Shown: positions 42,054-50,248 of the stretch, piece by piece
Layout: each line of letters starts with the position of its first letter
Numbering within the stretch: position 1 is the first letter of the stretch
NCBI GenBank assembly: GCA_035547515.1
Contig: DASZUS010000011.1
Location: 15,081 to 79,080 of the forward strand
Origin: DASZTV01 sp035547515
GTDB taxonomy: Bacteria > Actinomycetota > Actinomycetes > JAFAQI01
Reading direction: 5' to 3'
Length of the DNA: 64,000 nt
Notes under the pieces: generated by a model
What the model saw: only the letters and a program-made list of their open reading frames with translations
Told to the model about the DNA's origin: nothing
The model's database searches: none
Made by a program: the position numbers and the translations under genes

Positions 42054-43015
42054 GCGGTCCGAAGGTGGTCGCGTTCGGGGGCGGCCACGGGCTGTCCGCG
42101 TCTCTGGCCGCGTTGCGTCGGGTGACGCCGAACCTCACGGCCGTGGTCACGGTCGGCGACGACGGCGGATCCAGTGGAGTGATCCGCCAGGAGCTCGGCG
42201 TCCTCCCGCCGGGCGATCTGCGGATGGCCCTCGCTGCACTCGCCGGTGACGACGAGCGCTCTCAGCTGTGGGCACAGGTGTGCCAGCACCGCTTCGGCGG
42301 CGAGGCGACACTCGCCGGCCACCCGGTCGGCAACCTGCTGCTGGTCGGGCTCGCCCAGGTGCTGGACGACCCGGTCGCGTCACTCGACGCCGTGGGGGAG
42401 CTGCTCGGGGCGGTCGGCCGCGTGCTGCCGATGTCGACCAGCCCACTCGACATCGTTGCCGACGTGGTCGGCCTCGACCGTGACGACCGTTGCGCGATCC
42501 ACGAGGTGCGCGGCCAGGTGGCCGTGGCTACCACGCCGGGTCAGGTCGTCGGCGTACGTCTGGATCCGCCGGGGGTCGAGGCGTGCCCACAGGCGGTCGA
42601 AGCGGTGCTCGACGCCGACTGGGTGGTGTTCGGTCCGGGTTCGTGGTTCACCAGCGTGATCCCGCACCTGCTGGTGCCGGGCATCGTCAAGGCGCTCGCC
42701 GAGTCCAACGCTCGCTGCGTCGTGACGTTGAACATGTCGGCGCAGACCGGAGAGACGGAAGGCTTCTCCCCGGCAACCCACCTGGAGGTGCTCGCCGCGC
42801 ACGCCCCGGACCTTCACGTCGATGTCGTGCTGGCTCCCCGACGATCCACTGCGGAGGGCATGGGATCCTTGGAGGCCGGCGCGGCCAGTCTCGGCGCCGA
42901 GCTCGTCGTCGCCCACCTCGGTGAAGACCAGTCCGTGCCGATCCACGACCCGCAGCGGCTTGCCGCGGCGTACGCCTCGATCTTCCAGCCCGAAGGGGAC
43001 TTCGTATGGCAATGA
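42050..43015 (+). CDS. yvcK: YvcK/CofD-like gluconeogenesis factor
   Basis: 321 residues. N-terminal KVVAFGGGHGLSASLAALR and VTVGDDGGSSGVIRQELGVLPPGDLRM, the family signature, bind a UDP-sugar or nucleotide; NLLLVGLAQV and VVFGPGSWFTSVIPHLLVPGI follow. YvcK/CuvA proteins bind UDP-GlcNAc and influence peptidoglycan synthesis and morphology. GTG start overlaps rapZ; the stop overlaps whiA. Confidence 0.94.
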   Translation: MSGPKVVAFGGGHGLSASLAALRRVTPNLTAVVTVGDDGGSSGVIRQELGVLPPGDLRMALAALAGDDERSQLWAQVCQHRFGGEATLAGHPVGNLLLVGLAQVLDDPVASLDAVGELLGAVGRVLPMSTSPLDIVADVVGLDRDDRCAIHEVRGQVAVATTPGQVVGVRLDPPGVEACPQAVEAVLDADWVVFGPGSWFTSVIPHLLVPGIVKALAESNARCVVTLNMSAQTGETEGFSPATHLEVLAAHAPDLHVDVVLAPRRSTAEGMGSLEAGAASLGAELVVAHLGEDQSVPIHDPQRLAAAYASIFQPEGDFVWQ

Positions 43016-43995
43016 CGGCAGCGGTCAAGGACGAGCTGGCTCGCGTCGCCGTGACCAAGCCGTGCTGCCGCAAGGCGGAGATCGCCACGATGCTGCGCTT
43101 CGCCAGCGGGCTCCACCTGATCGGCAAGGGCCAGCTGATGATCGAGGCCGACCTCGACGCCGGCGCGACCGCACGACGGCTTCGCAAGGACCTCGCCGAG
43201 GTCTACGGGCACGCCTCCGAGCTCGCTGTCGTCTCGGCGGCCGGGTTGCGCAAGGGCTCGCGGTACCTGGTCCGGGTCACGAAGGACGCGCAGGCGCTGG
43301 CGCGACAGACCGGCCTGGTCGACGGCAACGGCCGGCCGGTCCGCGGCTTGCCGCCGCAGGTCGTGTCGGGCGCGTTGTGCGACGCGGCGGCTGCCTGGCG
43401 CGGCGCGTTCCTCGCCCACGGCTCGCTGACCGAGCCCGGCCGCTCGTCTTCGCTGGAGATCACCTGCCCGGGGCCGGAGTCGGCGCTCGCGCTTGTCGGA
43501 TCGGCACGGCGACTCGGCGTTGCCGCGAAGGCCCGCGAGGTCCGCGGCGTCGACCGGGTGGTGATCCGCGACGGCGACGCCATCGGCGTGATGCTCACCA
43601 AGCTCGGCGCGCACGACAGCGTGCTGGCCTGGGAGGAGCGACGGCTGCGCCGCGAGGTCCGGGCGACCGCAAACCGGCTCGCCAACTTCGACGACGCCAA
43701 CCTGCGGCGCTCCGCCCGAGCCGCCGTCGCCGCGGGTGCGCGGGTGTCGCGGGCGATGGAGATCCTCGGCGACGAGGCGCCCGAGCACCTGCTGTCAGCA
43801 GGCCGGCTGCGGCTCGAGCACTCGAACGCCTCACTCGAGGAGCTCGGCGCGCTGGCCGACCCGCCGTTGACCAAGGACGCGATCGCCGGGCGGATCCGCC
43901 GGCTGCTGGCGATGGCGGATGTCCGGGCCGACGAGCTCGGCATTCCCAACACCGAAGCCTCGCTGACGCCGGAGATGCTCGCCGACGCACCCTGA
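43006..43995 (+). CDS. whiA: Sporulation/cell-division regulator WhiA
   Basis: 329 residues. N-terminal LAGLIDADG-like fold (about 1-220, without nuclease residues) and a C-terminal helix-turn-helix region with RLEHSNASLEELGALADPPL, then TKDAIAGRIRRLLAMA. In Streptomyces WhiA works with WhiB at division genes; it is conserved in all Gram-positives, so it does not prove sporulation. ATG 43006 overlaps yvcK by 10 nt. It converges with the next gene with only 6 nt between. Confidence 0.95.
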   Translation: MAMTAAVKDELARVAVTKPCCRKAEIATMLRFASGLHLIGKGQLMIEADLDAGATARRLRKDLAEVYGHASELAVVSAAGLRKGSRYLVRVTKDAQALARQTGLVDGNGRPVRGLPPQVVSGALCDAAAAWRGAFLAHGSLTEPGRSSSLEITCPGPESALALVGSARRLGVAAKAREVRGVDRVVIRDGDAIGVMLTKLGAHDSVLAWEERRLRREVRATANRLANFDDANLRRSARAAVAAGARVSRAMEILGDEAPEHLLSAGRLRLEHSNASLEELGALADPPLTKDAIAGRIRRLLAMADVRADELGIPNTEASLTPEMLADAP

Positions 43996-44001
43996 GTCGC
44001 G

Positions 44002-45225
44002 TCAAGCCCCGTCAGCAAAGGATGCGTCCGCCGCGGCGACGGAGCGGGGGTCGAGCTCGCTGGCTGGCGTGGCCGCGGGGCGTCGCAGCCATACCCAGGC
44101 CAGCGCTATCACCGCCCACCCCACTTTCGCCAGCGCGACTGGGGTCGGCGGCACGTGTCCGAACCGTGGAACGCCGAACTCGAGGAGTGCGGTGAGTCCC
44201 GTGAAGCTCAGCACGCCTCTCGAGCGGACGCTTTGGCGGTCGAACAGGTAGGCGAAGAGCAGTGGGCCAAGGCCGTAGTACGGATATGCGTAGGGATCGG
44301 TCAGGACGCGGGTGGCGAGCGCGGCGACCGGCGCGGAGGCGATTCCACGGCGTCGGGCAGTGATCGTCCCGACGGCGAGACCGACGGTGAACTGAACGGG
44401 GCGAAGCCACCGTTGGACGGGCCCCCGGATACCGACGAGATACAGCACGGAACCCGGGTGAGCCTTGATTGGGTAGTGCCCGAGTGCTTGCAGCGTGTCT
44501 GGCGCCGCGATGACGAACGGAGCCCACCACGCCGCCGCTACTGCGATCGTTGCAAGAGCGGTCTTGGCGAGCTCGCGCCGGCCGATTCCAAGCAGAACCG
44601 GCGTCAGGATGATCGCCCAGGGCTTCGCAGCTACCGCAGTGCCGAGCAGGAGCCCGATCAACCACCATGGACGACGGCGAACAATGAGATAGATCGCGAC
44701 GGCAGTCAAACTGAGAGCCGTCGCGTCGTCGAGGTGCTTCCACCAGTCGATGTCCCAGCTCCAGATCGCGCCCGCGAGCAGTCCGGCGCCGACGTAGATG
44801 GCCCGGCGAAGCGTGGCGCGCCTCCCCGTGGGCCATCGTGGCCCGCATCGGCTGACCGCCAGGAGCGCAACGGCGCCAAGAGCGGGCATGACGCAGGAGA
44901 ACAGCGCATAGATCGTCCGGACCGGAAGCCATTCGAACGCCGCGACCAGCCAGAGCGTCGGCGGCCCGATCTGTAGATCCGGGTTGTCGACGTAGAGGTG
45001 TAGCCGTGGGTCGGTATAGATGTTCTGGTGCTGGTAGTGGACGAGAACTCGAGCTCCGACCTCGAAGAAGATCCAGTCGCTGAACGCGTGCAGGGTCTTG
45101 TCGTAAGAGATGCGGCCGAACACGACTGTGACCGCCACTAGGGCGACGAAGTAGCCCCAGCACCACCACGTGTCGGCGGACAGGCGCCAGCTACGGCGAT
45201 GATTACGTCGAGTCGCCGTCGTCAT
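44002..45225 (-). CDS. GT87-like polytopic glycosyltransferase (copy B)
   Basis: 407 residues, about ten hydrophobic segments. Shares with the upstream paralogue FFEVGARVLVHYQHQ, LQIGPPTLWLVAAFEWLPVR, WKHLDDATAL, AAKPWAIILTPVLLG, LRPVQFT and TRVLTDPYAYPYYGLGPLLFA. The conserved acidic HLDD and DPYAY in extracytoplasmic loops would be the catalytic or sugar-lipid-binding sites of a GT-C enzyme. ATG 45225 overlaps the preceding stop (ATGA). The same frame stays open further upstream, but there it runs out of frame through copy A. Confidence 0.7.
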   Translation of the reverse strand: MTTATRRNHRRSWRLSADTWWCWGYFVALVAVTVVFGRISYDKTLHAFSDWIFFEVGARVLVHYQHQNIYTDPRLHLYVDNPDLQIGPPTLWLVAAFEWLPVRTIYALFSCVMPALGAVALLAVSRCGPRWPTGRRATLRRAIYVGAGLLAGAIWSWDIDWWKHLDDATALSLTAVAIYLIVRRRPWWLIGLLLGTAVAAKPWAIILTPVLLGIGRRELAKTALATIAVAAAWWAPFVIAAPDTLQALGHYPIKAHPGSVLYLVGIRGPVQRWLRPVQFTVGLAVGTITARRRGIASAPVAALATRVLTDPYAYPYYGLGPLLFAYLFDRQSVRSRGVLSFTGLTALLEFGVPRFGHVPPTPVALAKVGWAVIALAWVWLRRPAATPASELDPRSVAAADASFADGA

Positions 45226-46391
45226 GCTGCCGCCATTGCTGTGACGCCGCCGACGTCGGACTGCCGCGCGGCGGTCCGTCGGGGCAGCAGGGTCGCGACG
45301 AGGACCGCGAGCGACCACACCAGCTTGGCGAGGGCGGTCCACGTTGGCCCGGCACCGGTGTAGGGGATGCCGAACTCGAGGAACGCGGTCATCAGCGTGA
45401 AGGTTGGCAAACCGCCGAAGCCTTCGCCGGTCCAGTCGTAGAACAGGGCGAACAGCAGCGGACCGAGACCGTAGTAGCCGTAGGCGTACGGGTCGGTGAG
45501 GACTCTGGTTGCCAGTGCGGCCAGCGGTGCCGCCGTCCATCCCCGTTGCCGTACGGCGAGACAGCCCGCGGCGATGCCGATCGTGAACTGAACCGGCCGC
45601 AACCAATGCTGTACCTGGCCGTGGATTCCGACCAGATGGAGGACCGAGCCGGGCCGGCTGAAGACATTGAAGTGTCCAAGGGCCTGGATGGTGTTGGGGG
45701 CGGATATGACGAAAGGCGCCCACCAGGCCATGGCGACCGCGATCGCGACGAGCACGGTACGCGCGATGTCGCGGCGCGGGAGCCCGAGCAGCATCGGTAC
45801 GAGGATCATCGCCCAAGGCTTGGTTGCAGCAGCCGTGCCGAGGAGTATCCCAACCAGCCACCATGCTCGCCCTCGCGCAACTAGGCACGCCGCCAGCGCG
45901 GCGAGCATCAGCGCCAGCGCGTCGTCCAAGTGCTTCCATGCCACGCATTGGAACGCCGTGATCGCCGAAGTGGCCGTCGCGGCGGCTCCGAACGCGGCAG
46001 TGCGCCCGTGCCGGACGAGCAGCGACCGCGCCTGGCGGACCGGAAGCTTCGCCCAGTGCCCGGCGAGCGCTGCGGCGCCGACCGCCCCCACCGCGATAAC
46101 CGCCAGCAGGACGGAAAAGAGGTTGTAGATGGTCCGCACCGGCAGCCACTCGAACGCGGCAACGGCCCAGAATGCAGGGGGCCCGATCTGGAGATCGACG
46201 TTGTCGACGTAGAGATGCCATCGGTCGCCGCCATAGATGCTCTGGTGCTGGTAGTGGACCAGGACGCGGGCCCCGACCTCGAAGAACACCCAGTCGGTGA
46301 AGCCGTGGACCGTGCGGTCGTATCCAATGCGCGCAAACCAGCACGCGGCCGCGATTGCGATGAGGCACCACAGGGCGGTATGACGGCGCAC
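45222..46391 (-). CDS. GT87-like polytopic glycosyltransferase (copy A)
   Basis: 389 residues, about ten hydrophobic segments; first gene of a two-gene operon. Motifs as in copy B: FFEVGARVLVHYQHQSIYGG, WKHLDDALALMLAAL, ATKPWAMILVPML, TRVLTDPYAYGYYGLGPLLF. GTG 46391 is the likely start, preceded by no strong ribosome binding site. The two copies are a tandem duplication; the more distant relative at 25218 keeps the KPWA and YYxxGP elements. Confidence 0.7.
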   Translation of the reverse strand: MRRHTALWCLIAIAAACWFARIGYDRTVHGFTDWVFFEVGARVLVHYQHQSIYGGDRWHLYVDNVDLQIGPPAFWAVAAFEWLPVRTIYNLFSVLLAVIAVGAVGAAALAGHWAKLPVRQARSLLVRHGRTAAFGAAATATSAITAFQCVAWKHLDDALALMLAALAACLVARGRAWWLVGILLGTAAATKPWAMILVPMLLGLPRRDIARTVLVAIAVAMAWWAPFVISAPNTIQALGHFNVFSRPGSVLHLVGIHGQVQHWLRPVQFTIGIAAGCLAVRQRGWTAAPLAALATRVLTDPYAYGYYGLGPLLFALFYDWTGEGFGGLPTFTLMTAFLEFGIPYTGAGPTWTALAKLVWSLAVLVATLLPRRTAARQSDVGGVTAMAAA

Positions 46392-46621
46392 CCTAGCGGC
46401 TCGACCGGCAGTGAGAACTTCTTAAGGGGGTGCGGGGTGCGGCGACTCCACGCTCTCGGCCCCAGGGCGCGAGTGGCTCGGTCGTGGCACACTCAACGGC
46501 GTAGCAGCTGCTGCTCCGTTCGGCTCAGACTGCGCTCCGCGGCCCGTTCAAGCCCAGCCGGGATTGGGCCGATGGAGTGATCAGGCCGGCGAGTGGCGGC
46601 CATGAGATGAGGTGCACTGCG

Positions 46622-47290
46622 ATGTCCGACTTGTCCAGCCGCTCTCAGCAGCTCGACCGGGTGATCGCCGACCTGCTGGCCCAGGCCCCCGAGGTCGAGG
46701 CCGCCGCGGTCGTGTCGTTCGACGGCCTGCCGATGGCCAGCGCGCTGCCCGCCGCCATGGACGAGGACCGGGTCGCCGCGATGAGCGCCTCGCTGCTCAG
46801 CCTCGGTGAGCGGGCCGCCGAAGGCCTCGGACGAGGCGGTCTCAACCAGGTTTACATCGAGGGGGACAGCGGCACCGTCTTCCTCGTGTCGGCCGATGAC
46901 GAGGCGGTGCTGGTCGCGGTTGCCGCGAGCGGCGCCAAGGTCGGCATGATGCTGTACGAGGTACGCCGCGCCGCGGAGTCGGTCGCCGAGGTGCTGCGCA
47001 ACGCGGGCGACGCCGTCCCCGCACCGGCGCCCTATGAGGCCGCGCCGGCACCGGCCGAGTACCCGGCAGCGCCGGTTGCTGCAGAGGTCCCGGCGTACGT
47101 CCCGCCGGTCGCGATGGAGCCCGCGCCGTACGCGCCGCCGGTCGAGGCGTTCGTCAAGCCGGTCGCCGAGGCGGCGGCCGACACCCAGCCGCTTCCGGCC
47201 TACGCCCCGCTCGCGTCGGATCCGGCATGGGCCAGCAGCCTTACCAATGGATCGCCGGTCCCGGTCAACGACCAGCAGAACTGGGCCTGA
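46622..47290 (+). CDS. Roadblock/LC7 domain protein
   Basis: 222 residues. The roadblock/LC7 fold covers about 8-110 (LDRVIADLLAQAPEVEAAAV, SFDGLPMASALP, AAESVAEVL). The second half (about 115-222) is a Pro/Ala/Tyr-rich low-complexity tail. Roadblock proteins of the MglB type act as activating partners of small Ras-like GTPases, and one lies two genes downstream. ATG 46622 begins the conserved part; an in-frame GTG at 46577 is possible. The 230 nt before it (46392-46621) show no gene or strong hairpin; they hold the divergent promoters. Confidence 0.85.
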   Translation: MSDLSSRSQQLDRVIADLLAQAPEVEAAAVVSFDGLPMASALPAAMDEDRVAAMSASLLSLGERAAEGLGRGGLNQVYIEGDSGTVFLVSADDEAVLVAVAASGAKVGMMLYEVRRAAESVAEVLRNAGDAVPAPAPYEAAPAPAEYPAAPVAAEVPAYVPPVAMEPAPYAPPVEAFVKPVAEAAADTQPLPAYAPLASDPAWASSLTNGSPVPVNDQQNWA

Positions 47291-47337
47291 TCCGAGCCGA
47301 AGCCAGTCACCCGCCCGCCTAGACCCCGAGGTCAACC

Positions 47338-48516
47338 GTGAAGCTTGAAGGCACTCTCGACGCCTTCAGCCTGCCGGACATCTTCTCGCTGCTCAGCATG
47401 ACGAAGAAGTCCGGCGGGCTGCACTTGCGTCGCGCGGGTGCCCACGGCGCCGTCTGGTTCCACGACGGGATGATCACCGGCGGCGTCTCCGACATGACAC
47501 GACAGCTGCTCGCCCGCCGGATCGCCGGCAGCAACCGGATTTCCGACGAGGCGCTGACCGCCGCCATCACCCAGGTCCGCCTCGACGGCGAGCTCGGTGT
47601 CGCGCGAGTGCTGCGGGACGCGGACGCGATCGACGAGGGTGACCTTCACTCGCTGGTCAACGAGCAGATCGTCGACGCGGTCTTCGATCTCATGCGGTGG
47701 CAGGACGGGTCGTTCGCGTTCGTGATCGATGAGGCGAACCGCGACGGGGTCGGCGTGTCCTGCCGGGTCGAGGACGTCGTCCTCGAAGCGCGCCACCGCC
47801 TCGACATCTGGGCGTCGGTCGACCCTGCTGTCGCCAATCCGGCGGCGATTCTCACGATGAACCTCGACCCTGGCGTGGAGCCGCAGCTCACTGCCGACGA
47901 GTGGTCTCTCGTGGCGTTGGTCGACGGCCACCGCAGCGTCGGGGACATCGTCGAGCTCTGCGGGCGCGGCGAGTACGCCGTCGTCATGACTCTTGCCGAC
48001 CTGGTCGCGCGCGGTCTGCTCCAGGTTGGCGACGGCAGCATGGCAGCGCTCGAGCGGCGGCAGGAGCAGCTCACCGCGCTGGAGAACCTGACCGCCGGCG
48101 TCCGCGAGCTCCGGCCGGTCGATCCGCCGGTCACCGAACCGGCCGCACTGGCCGGTGTCGCCGAGCCCGAGGCGCCCGTTGCTGCGCCGGCGCCACCTCC
48201 GCCGCCTGCGGCACCGGGTCCGGTCGCCGCCGACCCGCCCGCTGCCTCCCTGCCTGCCTTCATGGAGGATCGTCAGCCGGTCCGCCCGCGCTACGAGGAG
48301 CGGCCGTCGCCGCCGATGGCCTCGGTCTCCCGCTTGCGCCCGGAGCCCGCGCCGAGCCCCTTCACCTCGGGACGCGAAGCGCTCGTGCCCGAGCAGGACC
48401 GGCCGTCAGACACCGCCATCACCGCGGCCTCGCCTGCGGCAGCTGTCATTGCGAGAGATCCGAACGTGAACAAGAGCCTGCTGCTGCGGCTCATCGCCGG
48501 CGTACGGGGGTTGTAG
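47338..48516 (+). CDS. DUF4388 domain protein
   Basis: 392 residues. N-terminal DUF4388 (about 3-100: LEGTLDAFSLPDIFSLLSM, SGGLHLRRAG, VWFHDGMITGGVS), followed by a helical region with DLMRWQDGSFAF and a probable winged-helix segment (about 180-240: EWSLVALVDGHRSVGDIVEL). Residues about 270-380 are Pro/Ala-rich and disordered. DUF4388 proteins are found in gliding and pilus signalling of other phyla. GTG 47338; the stop shares one base with the next start. Confidence 0.8.
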   Translation: MKLEGTLDAFSLPDIFSLLSMTKKSGGLHLRRAGAHGAVWFHDGMITGGVSDMTRQLLARRIAGSNRISDEALTAAITQVRLDGELGVARVLRDADAIDEGDLHSLVNEQIVDAVFDLMRWQDGSFAFVIDEANRDGVGVSCRVEDVVLEARHRLDIWASVDPAVANPAAILTMNLDPGVEPQLTADEWSLVALVDGHRSVGDIVELCGRGEYAVVMTLADLVARGLLQVGDGSMAALERRQEQLTALENLTAGVRELRPVDPPVTEPAALAGVAEPEAPVAAPAPPPPPAAPGPVAADPPAASLPAFMEDRQPVRPRYEERPSPPMASVSRLRPEPAPSPFTSGREALVPEQDRPSDTAITAASPAAAVIARDPNVNKSLLLRLIAGVRGL

Positions 48517-49094
48517 TGGCCAGACCACCGCGCGGACGCTCCGGCGGCACCGCAGTCAAGATCGTCGTCACCGGCCCGTTCGCGGCCGGCAAGACGACCC
48601 TGATCCGCACGATCAGCGAGATCACGGTGCTTTCGACCGAGAAGGCCGTCAGCGACGTCGAGGTCAGCCGCAAGGTCGACACCACCGTCGCGATGGACTT
48701 CGGCCGGATCACGATCGATCGGGATCTGGTGCTCTACCTGTTCGGCACGCCGGGCCAGGACCGCTTCGACTTCATGTGGGAGATCCTCTCCGAGGGCATG
48801 CTCGGCTACGTCCTGCTCGTCGATGCGTCGCGGCCGGACTCGCTCAACGAAGCCGCCAGCATCCTGACCGCTTTCCGCTCGATGGCGCACGTCCCGTTCG
48901 TCGTCGGCTACAACCGCGCGGACGGGCTAGACGAGGTCGACGAGGGCCGGATCCGAGGTGTGCTCGACCTCGACAGCGAGGTGCCGATCGTACCGTGCGA
49001 CGTCACTGATCGGGAGTCGGTCAAGTCCGTCCTGCTCGCGTTGCTGTACGCAGTTGTTGACTCGCTGGACACCGCGACCGCCGTCCAGGCCTAA
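48516..49094 (+). CDS. Small Ras-like GTPase (MglA/CvnD-like)
   Basis: 192 residues. G1 P-loop GPFAAGKT at 20-27, G2 Thr region around VDTTVAMDFG (55-64), G3 as GTPGQDRF (77-84, Pro-Gly-Gln instead of Ala-Gly-Gln), G4 as NRAD (133-136). G3 and the VAMDFG motif match the SRPRB/CvnD group of prokaryotic GTPases, whose partners are roadblock proteins. GTG 48516 shares a base with the preceding TAG, so the two are translationally coupled. Likely a molecular switch for the polar or pilus machinery nearby. Confidence 0.88.
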   Translation: MARPPRGRSGGTAVKIVVTGPFAAGKTTLIRTISEITVLSTEKAVSDVEVSRKVDTTVAMDFGRITIDRDLVLYLFGTPGQDRFDFMWEILSEGMLGYVLLVDASRPDSLNEAASILTAFRSMAHVPFVVGYNRADGLDEVDEGRIRGVLDLDSEVPIVPCDVTDRESVKSVLLALLYAVVDSLDTATAVQA

Positions 49095-49096
49095 CC

Positions 49097-49867
49097 GTGT
49101 TCAACGCCTGGATCGACCGGGCCGCCGACCTTGCGGAGGACTTTCGCACCGCCACGCCGTTTCCGGTGCTGGTCATCGATGATTTCCTGTCGGCGGAGGC
49201 TGCCGACGCCGTCCTGAGCGAGTTCCCGGCGCCGGAGGCGATGCCGAAGTCGCGCGACTACGTTTTTGGCGACAAGCGAGAGCTGTCGAGCGTCGCCGAA
49301 CAGGGCCCGGCCTCGCGTGCGCTGTACGAAGCGCTGATGGGGGAGCGGTTCCGTAGCTTCGTTAGCGCTCTGACCGGCAAGGAGCTGTTCATCGACCCCG
49401 CGTTCCATGGCGGCGGCTTCCATCAGAGCGGCGACGGCGGCTTCCTTGACACCCATGTCGACTTCAACGTCCACCCGCTCCACCCGGACTGGCTGCGAAC
49501 TCTCAACGTGCTGCTTTACCTCAACAAAGACTGGAAGCCCGAGTACGACGGTCGCCTTCTCATCAAGGCACACCACGGCGACCAACCGCGGGAGATCGAG
49601 CCGTTGTTCAACCGTGGCGTGATCATGGTCAGTGGCGCACACACCTATCACGGGTTCCGGAAGATGACCCTGCCTGCCGGGGTGACACGGAAGTCGATCG
49701 CGACCTACGCCTACCAGCGCATCGCGGCTGGCAGCACGCCGCCCCGCACGACCGGCTGGATGCCCGAGGACGCAAATCTGATCAAACGTGCGGTTGCGCG
49801 GCATTACGACACGGCCGTGCGAGTCAAGACCAGATTTTTGGGCAGTGCCACGGCGAAGAACCGCTGA
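49097..49867 (+). CDS. 2-oxoglutarate/Fe(II)-dependent oxygenase
   Basis: 256 residues. The iron triad is visible as H120-x-D122 (LDTHVDFNVHP) and H185 (HTYHGF), with R199 in RKSIATYAY to bind 2-oxoglutarate; this matches the prolyl-4-hydroxylase-like (2OG-FeII_Oxy_3) superfamily. Substrate unknown: a protein residue or a glycan intermediate. GTG 49097 is 2 nt after the GTPase stop, so it belongs to the roadblock operon, an unusual partner. Confidence 0.85.
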   Translation: MFNAWIDRAADLAEDFRTATPFPVLVIDDFLSAEAADAVLSEFPAPEAMPKSRDYVFGDKRELSSVAEQGPASRALYEALMGERFRSFVSALTGKELFIDPAFHGGGFHQSGDGGFLDTHVDFNVHPLHPDWLRTLNVLLYLNKDWKPEYDGRLLIKAHHGDQPREIEPLFNRGVIMVSGAHTYHGFRKMTLPAGVTRKSIATYAYQRIAAGSTPPRTTGWMPEDANLIKRAVARHYDTAVRVKTRFLGSATAKNR

Positions 49868-49885
49868 GCGAGCCGTCCACGGGCG

Positions 49886-49891
49886 TACAGT
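49886..49891 (+). promoter_or_regulatory. -10 element (TACAGT) for the 94-residue gene
   Basis: TACAGT, six bases, GTG 49898; no ribosome binding site. Points to a new leaderless transcript at the head of the glycan cluster. Confidence 0.4.
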
Positions 49892-49897
49892 CGCCTG

Positions 49898-50182
49898 GTG
49901 CGTTGGCCCAGACTCACACGTCGCGCACGAGAAGCCCAGCGACAGTCGCGGGCGCTTGCCTACACGCCTGGCGGCTGGGGCCAGGCGAGCGATCCTGGTC
50001 CCACGGTCCCGATGGTTGCGTCAGATCAGACGTCAGCGCCACCGAGCGAGTCGACTGTGACGGCTGTTCGTCTCGGATTCGCCGACGGCACTGCAGTGGA
50101 TCTGGATCCGAGTGACCCGCGGGCGAAACAACTGAGGGCGGTAGCCGAGGTCCTTGCATTGCGTGAGGCATGCGGCGAGTGA
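49898..50182 (+). CDS. Small hypothetical protein
   Basis: 94 residues, no family recognised. The N-terminal 25 residues are Arg-rich (MRWPRLTRRAREAQRQSRAL), the middle is Pro/Ser/Thr-rich, and the last 40 (VRLGFADGTAVDLDPSDPRA and following) look like a small beta-alpha unit. The leaderless -10 and sensible codon use support a real gene. Possibly in one transcript with the glycosyltransferase 66 nt downstream; that gap shows nothing notable. Confidence 0.5.
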   Translation: MRWPRLTRRAREAQRQSRALAYTPGGWGQASDPGPTVPMVASDQTSAPPSESTVTAVRLGFADGTAVDLDPSDPRAKQLRAVAEVLALREACGE

Positions 50183-50248
50183 CCGTCGCGGAGCACGGGC
50201 CCGCTGAGCCTGGGCGGGGCAGGGTCAGTGGGACCTGCGTAGTCAGGT

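Noticed and set aside
44002..46371. 789-codon minus-strand frame that could be read as one long fused protein
   Set aside because: Only its C-terminal 407 residues resemble a protein; the front part reads copy A out of frame. An ATGA overlap at 45222-45225 separates two normal genes.
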